Source: Pirellulales bacterium (GTDB lineage: Bacteria > Planctomycetota > Planctomycetia > Pirellulales > DATAWG01). From it: 32,175 bases of DNA. The position numbers were made by a program, and so were the translations under genes. The notes under the pieces are model-generated. The model was not told where the DNA came from and ran no database searches. It saw only the letters and a list, made by a program, of their open reading frames with translations. Positions 10,301 through 15,543 of this stretch are shown one piece after another (the stretch's first letter is position 1; each line of letters begins with the position of its first letter). The stretch is from NCBI GenBank assembly GCA_036267355.1, contig DATAWG010000089.1:1-32175 (forward strand), in the 5' to 3' direction.

Positions 10301-11035
10301 GCCGGTGCTGATCATGGCGTTGCCGCTGCCCTCGGGCGCGGTAAATGTGATCGTCGAACCGGCGGCCGCGGGGCTCACCGTCGTCGTATTGGCCGCGCCG
10401 GAAGTGAATGTCAGCGTGCTCAGCGCCGTAGACGGAAGCGCAATCCCGAACGCGGGACTCTTATTCGCGTTGTCGACGATATCCAGGCTTCCGGAATCGA
10501 TCGTCAGCGCGCCGGTCAGATTCAATTGCATGGCCACCGATGAGGCGGTGCCGCCGGATAAATTCTTGATCACGAGCGGAACCGTAGCCGAGGTGGACGA
10601 CAGGTTGGCGCTAATCGTGCTCGTGATTGAGGTGTTGACCGTCCCTCCGCCAAGATTGATTTCCGGCGCCGAGCCGCCGAGGTCGATTTGATCGCTGCTT
10701 GGAGCGGCAATGGTATAGCCGGTTGAATCGAAATCGATGCCGCCCGGATCGACAACCGACGAGCCCAACGTGACGGCGCCGGCGGCGCCGCCATTAAAAA
10801 TCGCGACGTTGTTGTCGCTGCCATCGGACCAATCCACGAGCGGAGTGGAATTCGAGTTCGGTGAGTTCCAATCCGCAATGCTGCCGCTGGGACCGCCATC
10901 CCACCATGTGCCCGCGGCATTATTCCAGTAATAGTTCGATTGCGCCGAAGCCGTCTTCCCCACGATGCCAAAGCAGCCAACAGTAATGATCAACAACAAC
11001 AATCCGCTGCCGGTTCTTCGCCAAACTGCCATCAT
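1307..11035 (-). CDS. Giant autotransporter-type beta-strand repeat protein with PEP-CTERM anchor
   Basis: The protein has about 3242 residues. A GGAG seven bases before ATG supports the start at 11035; the TTG at 11041 overlaps this spacing. The signal peptide is about residues 1-31 (basic start, LLLLIITVGCFGIV core, cleavage likely after ASA). The body is almost entirely Gly/Ser/Thr/Asn/Ala-rich and carries at least eleven NTYSGGTTVNGGTL-like units, the signature of autotransporter-associated beta-strand repeats (PATR). These lie near nucleotides 2545, 2850, 3665, 4025, 4380, 5545, 5985, 7725, 8930, 9280 and 9685. A parallel beta-helix fold is expected. There is no C-terminal autotransporter barrel. 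The end is a PEP-CTERM signal: VPEPSS (1385-1402), a hydrophobic helix, then MRRR, which exosortase systems use for surface sorting. It is probably a surface or matrix structural protein; ligand or adhesin activity is unproven. Confidence 0.92.
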   Translation of the reverse strand: MMAVWRRTGSGLLLLIITVGCFGIVGKTASAQSNYYWNNAAGTWWDGGPSGSIADWNSPNSNSTPLVDWSDGSDNNVAIFNGGAAGAVTLGSSVVDPGGIDFDSTGYTIAAPSSDQIDLGGSAPEINLGGGTVNTSITSTISANLSSTSATVPLVIKNLSGGTASSVAMQLNLTGALTIDSGSLDIVDNANKSPAFGIALPSTALSTLTFTSGAANTTTVSPAAAGSTITFTAPEGSGNAMISTGESPNSSYKDISIITSTVIGPTGSPLVFMNNDGLGTQSALSFSVPNVTSGSSSSNEFPGGIEIESAASATFNSTSLTATGTTRLNLNTAGASGTGAGAGPIYVDANGAIITDQGSQPAFTLTIANNMMLNHGNLTGGTLNGGIFETAIGGTKATSGITSIIYTGVISDPLSNGTGTGVGSILIGNDLAPGSGGAGITEFSNHMTYSGETIVNSSTAGILEMGVANALPATTTLVFGNSVGGQLQTNSIGAVDLNGFSQTITSLQSNLDPTAVINGITNSKPGTTPILTITGSTVDTYIGPIGITNTGLTSPYPSATNRLGLTRTGPGTTILGSPLNGASCTYTGDTNVDQTSTLEAGSFTALSPNSNFIVEANLDLGGFSNTINSLASVGSAGIVTTSQANQLTGGATILTIGSSTTLNAITAPNTTFYGVLQDGPGDQLGLTKAGAGTQTLAGINTYTGPTTVNSGTLAIASTGSLAAGSAVTITGGMLNGAGTIGGPVMVNSGGTLAGNLTLSNSVGVNASGTIAPGISGTAGTLRVGSLTLDGGSSIDWKVTNAAGTAGSGYDTIAAAGAVSVDSSATTTPINIDVSILDPNFNGVSPQSFQLVSATTAPNTPLLPLGRSLSSLFNAFTGANLFGTFNVTASGNNLLLNYTPSSQPNSLTWVGGAGTWQAAGASGDTSWSGQNWNSADIAEFAGGTAGGTTGGTVTLGANTSTPLLQFDATGYTISGGANNYTLSDAAADSFLRVQVTSATSTATIGAGIVSPLDKYGAGTLILSGGNNTFGASSQLTVYAGTIRGGSTSVNAASIANYGTLIFDQNSISGGSYNGTISGSGSVSIQNSSSPSVPQTIMLNGMNSYTGGTTIGKAMTLAIAGNSNFGGSSAGITFDGGTLQTTASNGITIGGYVNVTANGGTIIDGGAGSTNIFTAGANLQPSSTLAMNGAGTLQIKSNGWTGSGALAINSGELLVGDESDPNSNPSGFLGGNSISMGNNTNLTIAAGTVSTASITPPKLTLNGSVTLSLFNTGGLSGAGPLDPTLNSITMVNPVNDSATITIAGSGTALAGSSTVTLGNTTFATAPGGVTLQTVAGGGTSGYSTGLTFGAVTDNGDSLTFLGQGNNAQNVLPGTGVQFNGVVGGSSPTMTGSWTIGDPNDTNGQIVVVAVQKVSNAQLAITTGNITVNPGSQLQITPATGTYGPSSGTQTITLYGSGPDNTTGTAQGVLNIAGKSVVTFNSSVTVALASSPNPELAGHVEIVLQDGSSTQNTILTFSGPLIGSANLDLQAQESGSDLGVLDSIVNFNSTSNNLTGGTTLKGGELNVGYLSSIGTGSLTMGQTTTHDTTLVLNSSQQIGNLTSTYGGGSLPVTQIIQLNNTTVGNSVVPTVLTINETSTSGNADYGSNSSDGAFQPGSTSTITGTGSIVFAGKSAAAQLTLSDLNTYTGSTTISGGILSVTTMANGGSPSGIGQSTNAATNLVINGGSLQYSNQATPAAATSTDRLFTIGAAGATLDASGASGDSITWTGNGTGSANAVAFASSNAPATLTLTGSSTDENVFAPSIGNPGAGANITSLVKSGKGAWALTGANTYSGGTTVNGGTLELDFTAVGAPATNIIAGASSLVLGGGSFSVNGASSATTSQTVASLAVDAGASSVQAVSSGTGTTNLTIASGTIARSVGGTIHFSLPTTGSIAFGSAPPLVGGIIGGWATASGSSWATLSGNNVVALTTFTSDTWAAGNNTTTTTNDTPAPDATTNSLQFNSLTASTSITLSDTAGKTNVITTGGLLVTSAVAANTATISGGNLTSGNGSDLIVIQNNPTTPIVISSTIVDNGSTSISLTKSGQGTLVIGSAGSGSNTFSGNVYLIEGQLELAGGTTGTAIPNSATIVFGGNDSGNAATLDLNGVSTTIAGLSTPSSTTGKPTVEAADPTTGSSATLTLTGSGVNNFAGVLADGGGQLSLTLANSFSGTQTLSKADSYSGATTVNGGTLQLASGSALGNSTNLTVAGGGTLDLDGQSINSTPSLYLTISGNGVAPTIGALTNSNTAGTATFPGNMSSTGTIAIGGAGNIDLTGIIQSGALSVVGTGTVNLSGSNSYSGTTTVNSGTLQLGNASALGQNSTITVASNAVLDLNGFSVAGNPNLLVAGTGISSGGALINSNAGAAASFAGTINATGNNSFSLGGAGNITLVGAIGNSSDTGTLTKVGAGEVTLDDANSYSGATTVSAGTLQLGNAASLGTTSSITVSSGATLDLNGITLPGTIPLTLAGSGASNYGNLINSSATAVSYRGAINGGTTKSNIAVGGGGNITLSGTIGNPSDNGTFTKNGDDTVDIANPVTDSGVATINAGILGVASLANGGTASGIGSSTDAAANLVINGGTLQYVGTTIATTNRLFTVGPLGATLDASGSLAADAVTWNGFGSGSANAIAFSSTSATATLTLTGTNTGANAFYPIISDSGGAQPGSDLTSLVKSGPGTWDLYGTNTYSAGTTITGGTLTVESGSSLGSSAGPLAISAASGTTSVLNLGGSQAVTSLSGGGAGAVTINFISGVTLSDTQSATTSFAGSMTGNGGFNYSGAGTLNLTGPNSYSGTTTVSNGSVVASGIGTIGTGPLAISSVNGPSPIVSLANGQSVSSLTTTETATQGGTPGTTNLLIGSGATLIAATFNNTGALNVGAAGTPAGTVVVNGASTLNNGDIAVNSGTLQFNNTTTTAATVGTAVTVTIAAPATLQLAGTMSALSGGGNSANIINNGSIASGGGLSVTGINQTVGTVSGTAATSGGATTYGGDTVVGSGATLSATQILQNSLAIDAGASLTILPSGSPGQGAVLTGGNPSAAVASNAAMPSSNIAGDTAAPQVAVSASDPFAAIQSAIAAESITAATGQALESRIAAIERLASMNPGLNASLMESRLLALLPATTDLSNASFTSPADDSASLLAADSSAIGSSSSPAVVAGAAFLPAGGSNGGVAEVPEPSSLLLAGLGSIALMALAMRRRLAISRC
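2825..3280 (-). repeat. Internal duplicated block, copy 2 (within the giant gene)
   Basis: A segment of about 150 residues begins with ANGGTASGIGSSTDAAANLV and runs through ATLDASG, SANAIAFSS, TATLTLTG and SLVKSGPGTWDL to NTYSAGTTITGGTL. It matches the block at about 5515-5965 motif for motif. The boundaries are approximate. Confidence 0.8.
3320..4390 (-). repeat. Three consecutive ~120-residue modules (within the giant gene)
   Basis: Three successive modules each start with a [DN]SYSG[AT]TTV..GTLQL unit and continue with a LDLNG-like strand, a LINSNA-like strand, and a GGAGNITL / IGN.SD.GT.TK segment. The period is about 350-363 bases, with starts near 4390, 4030 and 3670 reading on the minus strand. 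This indicates tandem duplication followed by divergence. Confidence 0.75.
5515..5965 (-). repeat. Internal duplicated block, copy 1 (within the giant gene)
   Basis: A segment of about 150 residues begins with ANGGSPSGIGQSTNAATNLV and runs through ATLDASG, SANAVAFAS, ATLTLTG and SLVKSGKGAWAL to NTYSGGTTVNGGTL. It is a clear paralogue of the block at about 2825-3280, roughly 2.7 kb away in the same gene. The boundaries are approximate. Confidence 0.8.
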
Positions 11036-11468
11036 GAGCAAACTCCGGGGTCAACGGTTCAATTCAAAAACGGCCGATCCTTGCCGATCACGGACGAGCG
11101 CATCCCTTGGCGCTTCCTCTCGATGCCTAGCACGGCGATTCGCTCTGCTGCCAAATCTTTGTCGCCGCTCGTTGTAGACCATGACAGTTAGCGTTTCATA
11201 AGCGGCTGACGAAACGATCGCGAGGTTTCCGTTAGGATTCGATTGCATCGGGCGCTTTTATCTGTCGAACGGGCCGGGTGCCGCGCCCACTGCCTTGCGC
11301 CCGCCATCGAGCCCTGAAGGGCCCGATCCACAATTCGGGGCGCCTGATGAATGGCCCGATCAGGGCCGACGCGTCGTGCGGGCGGTTGACCAAGGCCTCC
11401 GCCGCTTGCGCGGCTTCGGCCTGGGCTGGCAGAATCGGCCTTTCAGGCCGAGGCGAGGCCGGAATGAT

Positions 11469-11668
11469 CAGGAGCCCGCAGCGCTAGCCAGGGGAGTATT
11501 GTCCAGATTCCCCGACTAGCCCGGAGCATTCATGGCGCCAGGAATTCGCCACAAGCTGCGAAATCGTAGCCCGAAGCGTTAGCGAGGATAGGTCTCGGTG
11601 CCCCCCTCGCTTACGCTTCGGGCTAGTGTGGCGGCATGAATAATCCGGGCTAGCGCTGCGGGCTCCTG
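11469..11668. repeat. Three-level nested inverted repeat
   Basis: The outer arms, 11469-11489 and 11648-11668, are perfectly complementary over 21 bases (core GAGCCCGCAGCGCTAGCC). The middle arms, 11516-11534 and 11635-11653, match at 17 of 19 (CTAGCCCGGA core) and share six bases with the outer right arm. The inner arms, 11567-11587 and 11605-11625, match at 20 of 21 (TAGCCCGAAGCGTTAGCGAG core). The inner motif recurs at 31991-32012, and the outer motif recurs, slightly altered, at 26702-26759. The whole is a 200-base compound element that could fold as one long cruciform or RNA hairpin. Confidence 0.85.
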
Positions 11669-11731
11669 CTGCGAACAGCGGGTTGCCATACTGGCTGCGT
11701 TGCGCCGCGCCGTGGGCGTGAAGCCCGAGAA

Positions 11732-11751
11732 AGCCGCCCGAGAAGGCGGCT
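11732..11751 (-). terminator. Hairpin downstream of ureG
   Basis: AGCCGCC and GGCGGCT form a 7-bp GC-rich stem with a 6-base loop. It lies 10 bases past the ureG stop codon when read on the minus strand. The following T-tract is weak (TTCTC), so it could be an intrinsic terminator or another intergenic repeat. Confidence 0.5.
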
Positions 11752-11760
11752 CTAGAAGTT

Positions 11761-12624
11761 TTATTGTCGCGAGGCGATCTTCGCTGCGGCGATCACGTGG
11801 TCGGCGATCTGTTGCACGCCCGCCCCATGCTTGACTTGGGCGAAAATCGTCGGTCCGTCGCCGCGCATGGCCCGACTATCGCGCTGCATGACCGACAGAT
11901 CGGCCCCGACCGCTTCGGCAAGATCGGTCTTATTGATCACGAGCAGATCCGATTGCGTGATGCCGGGGCCCCCTTTGCGTGGAATCTTGTCGCCTCCGGC
12001 CACGTCGATCACATAGATCGTGTAGTCGGCCAGCTCGCGACTGAAATCGGCTGCCAGATTGTCGCCGCCCGATTCAAGAATCAGCAGTTCCGGATGAAAT
12101 CGCTCCTGGAGTTGTTCGAGGGCGACGAGATTCATCGTGATGTCCTCGCGAATCGCGGCGTGCGGGCAGCCCCCCGTTTCCACCGCCGAAATGCGCTCGG
12201 CCGGCAGCGCTTGATGGCGGGTCAGGAATTCGCCGTCTTCGCGCGTGAAAATGTCGTTGGTCACGATAGCCAGGGAATGCTTATCGCGCAGCGTACGGCA
12301 CAAGGCCAGCACGAGCGCCGTCTTGCCGCTTCCCACCGGCCCGCCAATCCCCACCGTAAACGCGCGGCGGGCGAAATCGCGGTCGCCTCGAATCCCCGGC
12401 CGCTGATGAAACCAACCGGGATGCTCCATGCGCTCATGCGTGTGGCCGTGAGCAGGGGCGTTAGGGGCGAGGGACGCGTCGTGTACGTGGGTGTGGGTGT
12501 GGGAATCGTGCGAATGCTCGTGCGGATGCGAATGCGATCCATGCTCGTGCGAATGACCGTGCTCGTGCGAATGACCGTGGCCATGATGTTCGTGCTCGTG
12601 AGGCTCGTGCTCGTGGGGCGTCAT
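11761..12624 (-). CDS. ureG: Urease accessory GTPase UreG with His-rich N-terminal domain
   Basis: This 287-residue SIMIBI GTPase delivers nickel to the urease active site together with UreF and UreD/H, in the cytoplasm. The visible motifs are P-loop GPVGSGKT (95-102), the nickel-binding CPH (153-155), ESGGDN (184-189) and the guanine-specificity motif NKTD (231-234). Ordinary UreG is about 200-210 residues. The extra ~85 N-terminal residues contain 26 His in the first 68 positions, in [10 protein letters not shown]-like runs, which suggests nickel storage or binding as in UreE or HypB tails. A GGAG nine bases before the ATG supports the start. It lies 37 bp after ureF on the same strand. Neither ureE nor urease subunit genes are present, so the His tail may replace UreE; that is inference. 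Confidence 0.96.
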   Translation of the reverse strand: MTPHEHEPHEHEHHGHGHSHEHGHSHEHGSHSHPHEHSHDSHTHTHVHDASLAPNAPAHGHTHERMEHPGWFHQRPGIRGDRDFARRAFTVGIGGPVGSGKTALVLALCRTLRDKHSLAIVTNDIFTREDGEFLTRHQALPAERISAVETGGCPHAAIREDITMNLVALEQLQERFHPELLILESGGDNLAADFSRELADYTIYVIDVAGGDKIPRKGGPGITQSDLLVINKTDLAEAVGADLSVMQRDSRAMRGDGPTIFAQVKHGAGVQQIADHVIAAAKIASRQ

Positions 12625-12661
12625 CGGCGGCTACTCCGGCATAGGAAAATTGTCGCGTGGC

Positions 12662-13330
12662 TCAACTTTGAAACAGCCTAGAGTATATCCGATCGTGCAT
12701 GATTTGCAGGACCTCCAGGGCGGGCGCCGTCTGGGCGGCATCTTCGGCACGCAGATGGCTTCGCCGGACTGCAACGTCTTCGACGTATCTCCCTAACCGA
12801 AACTGAATCGCCTGGGCTTCCAACGGCCCGACGATATTCAACCGCACGGCGCTCGATAGCAGCCCGCGGGCATTGATATAGAGAAACAACCGGACGGCTA
12901 GTTCCACGTCGATGGCCAACGCCGCGGTCATCGCGCCGAAGAGCGGGGCAAGATGTCCCTCGAATGCCCGGCTGCGCAATTGCCGGCCGATTTCGGCCAA
13001 GTCAGGCAACCCGAATGCCCGTTCGGCAGCGACCACGAGTGCCCGGCCTTGCGCGAGGCTGGCGCGGTTGGCCACCTGGTTGCTCAGCATGGCGTGGCAC
13101 AACCGATCGAGTTCCACGAGGCGCGACGGTTCGAGGCAAGCGGTTCGCACCAGCGGGGCCATGCTTTCCGCCGTTTGCACGAGTTGGGCTTCGATAAATT
13201 CGCGCAGGCGGCCGGCGTCGGCCACTTGGCCGCATCGCCATGCCGCTTCCACTCCACCGGAATGGGCGAACCCGCCCGACGGAAATGTTGCGTCAGCGAG
13301 CTGCCAAACGAGCCAATCGCTAGCGTGCAT
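12662..13330 (-). CDS. ureF: Urease accessory protein UreF
   Basis: The protein has 222 residues, normal for UreF, an all-helical protein that bridges UreG and UreD/H on apo-urease and regulates GTP hydrolysis. The N-terminal LADATFPSGGFAHSGGVEAA and the C-terminal half ARGLLSSAVRLNIVGPLEAQ are strongly family-typical. The ATG at 13330 is followed directly by the conserved first helix, so the start is credible although no strong ribosome-binding site is seen. It is transcribed ahead of ureG with a 37-bp gap, making a two-gene unit. Upstream lies a divergent plus-strand gene, so the operon begins here; ureA/B/C, ureD and ureE must lie elsewhere if the urease is complete. Confidence 0.93.
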   Translation of the reverse strand: MHASDWLVWQLADATFPSGGFAHSGGVEAAWRCGQVADAGRLREFIEAQLVQTAESMAPLVRTACLEPSRLVELDRLCHAMLSNQVANRASLAQGRALVVAAERAFGLPDLAEIGRQLRSRAFEGHLAPLFGAMTAALAIDVELAVRLFLYINARGLLSSAVRLNIVGPLEAQAIQFRLGRYVEDVAVRRSHLRAEDAAQTAPALEVLQIMHDRIYSRLFQS

Positions 13331-13480
13331 CAGGCGGAATTTTCGGGGCGGTATTAACTATTCGTGGCCGGAAGACTTTTTTTTCTGAAGCCCGGCCGCG
13401 GTGCCCGGCGAAGCCCCACCGCGAAGCCCCGGGGCACTATCCGAACTCTCCCCCATCGGGATGCGGTGTGAGCCATTGTG

Positions 13481-13486
13481 TATAAT
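13481..13486 (+). promoter_or_regulatory. Possible -10 element (TATAAT) upstream of the 13513 gene
   Basis: A perfect TATAAT lies 27 bases before the ATG at 13513 in otherwise GC-rich DNA. No good -35 (TTGACA-like) is found at the right distance. The ribosome-binding site AGGAG follows at 13503-13507. Confidence 0.45.
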
Positions 13487-13512
13487 GCGAGAGCGTTCTA
13501 CCAGGAGCAGCC

Positions 13513-14094
13513 ATGGCAATGTCGAAGGATTTCGAGCGGGCGCTGCCGACGGTGCAGTTCCGTCTGCGGACGATGTTGTTGGCCGTGACGGCCTGCGGGG
13601 CTTGCCTGGCCATGATGCACGTGATTGGGCCCGTTTGGTCGGCGATTCTGTGCATCTTGCTTTTGCTGGCCGCGGGGCATGTCGTCGGCAACGTGCTGGG
13701 CAATCGGCTCCGCGACGAAGCCACGGCGGCCGCATCGCAAAACGTCGGAGGGCGGCCTGTGTGTTCGGCCGTCGCCATTCGGCCAAAGCCGGCCAAAAAG
13801 CTTGCGGTGCGGGCTCCGCTCGGAAGATGGATTTCAGTGCTGACATTGATCGGGGCCGTCGGCGGGGGCACGCTCGGCGAAGTGTTGTTTTCCGGCCATG
13901 CGATGCATGCCGCTTTGATTGTCGGCTCGGTGTCGGCGGCCGTGATCGGAGGATTTGCGGCCTTCTTGGCCGGCAGTTTCTTCAGCGTTGGCCTGTCCGC
14001 GGCGTGGCAAGCCCACTGCGACAAACCGGCCGTCCCCCCGATCCAGGATCTCGCGGCGCCACAGGCCCCGGCGCGGTCGATTTCGGTGCGGTAG
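13513..14094 (+). CDS. Planctomycete membrane protein of unknown function
   Basis: The protein has 193 residues and I do not recognise a named family. It starts with a QFRLRTMLLAVTACGACLAM segment, resembling the 'FSLRTLL' N-terminal membrane motif seen in many planctomycete hypothetical proteins. Four hydrophobic segments are visible: about 20-37, 41-63, 105-125 and 132-160. A basic hydrophilic loop lies between the second and third, and a Pro-rich tail at the end. The segment AALIVGSVSAAVIGGFAAFLAG is Gly/Ala-rich, as in tightly packed helices. AGGAG five bases before the ATG fixes the start. It stands alone between ureF (divergent) and the DUF309 gene. Function unknown. Confidence 0.8.
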   Translation: MAMSKDFERALPTVQFRLRTMLLAVTACGACLAMMHVIGPVWSAILCILLLLAAGHVVGNVLGNRLRDEATAAASQNVGGRPVCSAVAIRPKPAKKLAVRAPLGRWISVLTLIGAVGGGTLGEVLFSGHAMHAALIVGSVSAAVIGGFAAFLAGSFFSVGLSAAWQAHCDKPAVPPIQDLAAPQAPARSISVR

Positions 14095-14173
14095 ATCGCG
14101 GTGCGGTAGATTTCGGTCGAAACGTCGGGCGCCGCTTCCCGGCTAGCTCGTAGCACCGGCGGTGCGCCGCGCC

Positions 14174-14179
14174 TATAAT
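14174..14179 (+). promoter_or_regulatory. Possible -10 element (TATAAT) upstream of the DUF309 gene
   Basis: A perfect TATAAT lies 38 bases before the ATG at 14218. Its position makes an in-frame upstream start near 14179 unlikely. A small hairpin, GCACCGGCGGTGC, lies just upstream at about 14153-14165. The -35 region is weak. Confidence 0.45.
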
Positions 14180-14217
14180 TGTTGCGGTATCTGTGTCCGG
14201 CCGTCGGGGAACGCGAA

Positions 14218-14619
14218 ATGGACGACGCCTACGATCCGCTGTATCTGAAAGGAATCGAGCATTTCAACGTGTGCGATTTCTACGAAAGCCACGAAATCTG
14301 GGAAGAGCTTTGGACTGAATATCGCGGACCATCGCGGAAGTTTTATCAGGGGCTGATCCAAGCGGCCGTGGCCCTGTATCATTTCGGAAATGGAAACATT
14401 CGGGGCGCCAAGAAATTGTACGCGAGCACGCGGGGATATTTGGAGCCGTATCGGCCAATGCACTTGGGCCTCGATGTGAACCAGTTTTTGAGCCAGTTCG
14501 AGAATTGTTTTGCGGAAGTGGCGGTTACGACCGAAGAATTTCCGCAGATCGATATCAACGCGGAATTGATCCCGGAAATCCACCTCGATCCGCCGGCCAC
14601 GGCGGAAAATTTGGAATAG
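14218..14619 (+). CDS. DUF309 domain-containing protein
   Basis: This 133-residue protein closely fits the DUF309 family. It has a helix containing HFNVCDFYESHEIWEELW (15-32), then RKFYQGLIQAAVALYHFGNGN (40-60), then a RGAKKLYASTRGYL helix. The conserved His and Glu residues of ESHEIWEE could form a metal or catalytic site, but the biochemical role is unknown. The start at 14218 is chosen because GGGA lies seven bases upstream and a TATAAT overlaps the alternative start at 14179. The next gene, a LON-domain protein, starts 96 bp downstream on the same strand, so the two may be co-transcribed. Confidence 0.88.
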   Translation: MDDAYDPLYLKGIEHFNVCDFYESHEIWEELWTEYRGPSRKFYQGLIQAAVALYHFGNGNIRGAKKLYASTRGYLEPYRPMHLGLDVNQFLSQFENCFAEVAVTTEEFPQIDINAELIPEIHLDPPATAENLE

Positions 14620-14715
14620 GTGCGACCGATCCCCTTTCGGAAGCCGACGGCCAAGACGAATTGCGGTGTGCCACCCGGCAATGCCCGGTCGGCGACGTTT
14701 GCTATCGGAGCGTTC

Positions 14716-15396
14716 ATGGAGTTGCCCGAGGATTTATCGTTTTCGCCGGAACAGTTTTCGGGCAAGGCGCGGCTCTTCCCTTTGCCGAATCTGGTGGTGT
14801 TTCCGCATGTCATGCAGCCGCTGCATATTTTCGAGCCGCGCTATCGGGCGATGCTCGAGGAAGCGCTGACCGACGACGGCTTGATCGGCATGGTCCTTCT
14901 GGCGCCCGGCTGGGAAGCGAACTACGAAGGGCGGCCGGAACTGCGGCCGGTGGGCTGCTTGTGCCGAGTGGCGACGCATCACCGCACGACCGAGGGTTCG
15001 TACAACGTGTTGGTGCTCGGCTTGCGGCGGCTCAAGATCGTGCGCGAATTGCCCCCCAAGAAATCCTTCCGCGAGGCTGAAGTCGAGTTGTGCGAAGATG
15101 TCTATTCCGAATCCGGAGCTGCCGCTCGCGGGCGATTGCAGCTCCGGCTGCTGGAGGCGTTCAAGCGCGTGCTGCCGAAGATTCCCGAGGCGCAAGAGCA
15201 AATGGACCAGTTGCTGGGGGGCCAGACTCCATTGGGAATGCTCACCGATATCATCGCCTACACGCTCGAAATCGACTTGCAATTCAAGGAGCGGATGCTG
15301 GCCGAGACGTGCGTCGACCGCCGGGCGCAGCAATTGTTGGAATTCTTGGGCCGGGTCCGGCGGCTGACGTTTCCGCCCGAGTTTAGCTTGAACTGA
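14716..15396 (+). CDS. Stand-alone LON substrate-binding domain protein
   Basis: The protein has 226 residues. From residue 20, LFPLPNLVVFPHVMQPLHIFEPRYR begins a Lon N-terminal (substrate-binding) domain, followed by the conserved GCLCRVATHHRT and YNVLVLGLRRLKIVRE strands and a helical C-terminal half to about 215. The AAA+ ATPase and serine protease domains of Lon are absent, so this is the single-domain type common in bacteria. Its role is unproven; substrate recruitment or adaptor function is inferred from the domain. GGAG five bases before the ATG at 14716 sets the start; an in-frame GTG at 14620 would add 32 residues unlike the family. Confidence 0.9.
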   Translation: MELPEDLSFSPEQFSGKARLFPLPNLVVFPHVMQPLHIFEPRYRAMLEEALTDDGLIGMVLLAPGWEANYEGRPELRPVGCLCRVATHHRTTEGSYNVLVLGLRRLKIVRELPPKKSFREAEVELCEDVYSESGAAARGRLQLRLLEAFKRVLPKIPEAQEQMDQLLGGQTPLGMLTDIIAYTLEIDLQFKERMLAETCVDRRAQQLLEFLGRVRRLTFPPEFSLN

Positions 15397-15447
15397 CCGC
15401 ACTCGCACCGCACGGCGATCGACCGGAAAAATAAGTCTCTGCCGCAA

Positions 15448-15532
15448 ACCTCTCCCCTTGCGGCAAAAGGCCGGATGAGGGGTTTCAAGATAAATCGGAA
15501 GTTGCTTTTTGGGCGAACTTAAGCAGAGTCAC
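15448..15532. repeat. Intergenic repeat (CCTCTCCCCTT family), copy 1
   Basis: The stretch from CCTCTCCCCTTGCGG to CGGAAGTTGCTTTTTGGGCG and on to CTTAA aligns with 29239-29309, which has CCTCTCCCCTTACGGG then CGGAAGCTGTTTTTCGG and CCTTAA. The two share order and spacing with scattered substitutions. It fills most of the gap between the LON-domain gene and folE. Confidence 0.65.
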
Positions 15533-15543
15533 GATATTGCAAC

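Larger units (their letters stand above)
11042..11760. other. Gene-free region with dense hairpins between ureG and the giant gene
   Basis: No credible gene is seen in these 719 bases. The part nearest 11035 must hold the leader and promoter of the giant minus-strand gene, but no convincing -10/-35 pair was recognised. The rest is hairpins: GCCGCTTGCGCGGC (11401-11414), GCCCTGAAGGGC (11311-11322), GGCCCGATCAGGGCC (11353-11367) and CGGCCTTTCAGGCCG (11436-11450). The nested repeat at 11469-11668 and the terminator-like hairpin at 11732-11751 complete it. A possible 65-residue minus-strand frame at 11051-11248 has no recognisable features. Confidence 0.7.

Noticed and set aside
11051-11248. 65-residue minus-strand frame upstream of the giant gene
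   Set aside because: It has no ribosome-binding site, family resemblance or hydrophobic pattern, and it lies where the giant gene's leader should be.
11761-13330. A complete urease operon
   Set aside because: Only ureF and ureG are present; no ureA, ureB, ureC, ureD or ureE sequence was found on either side within the window.
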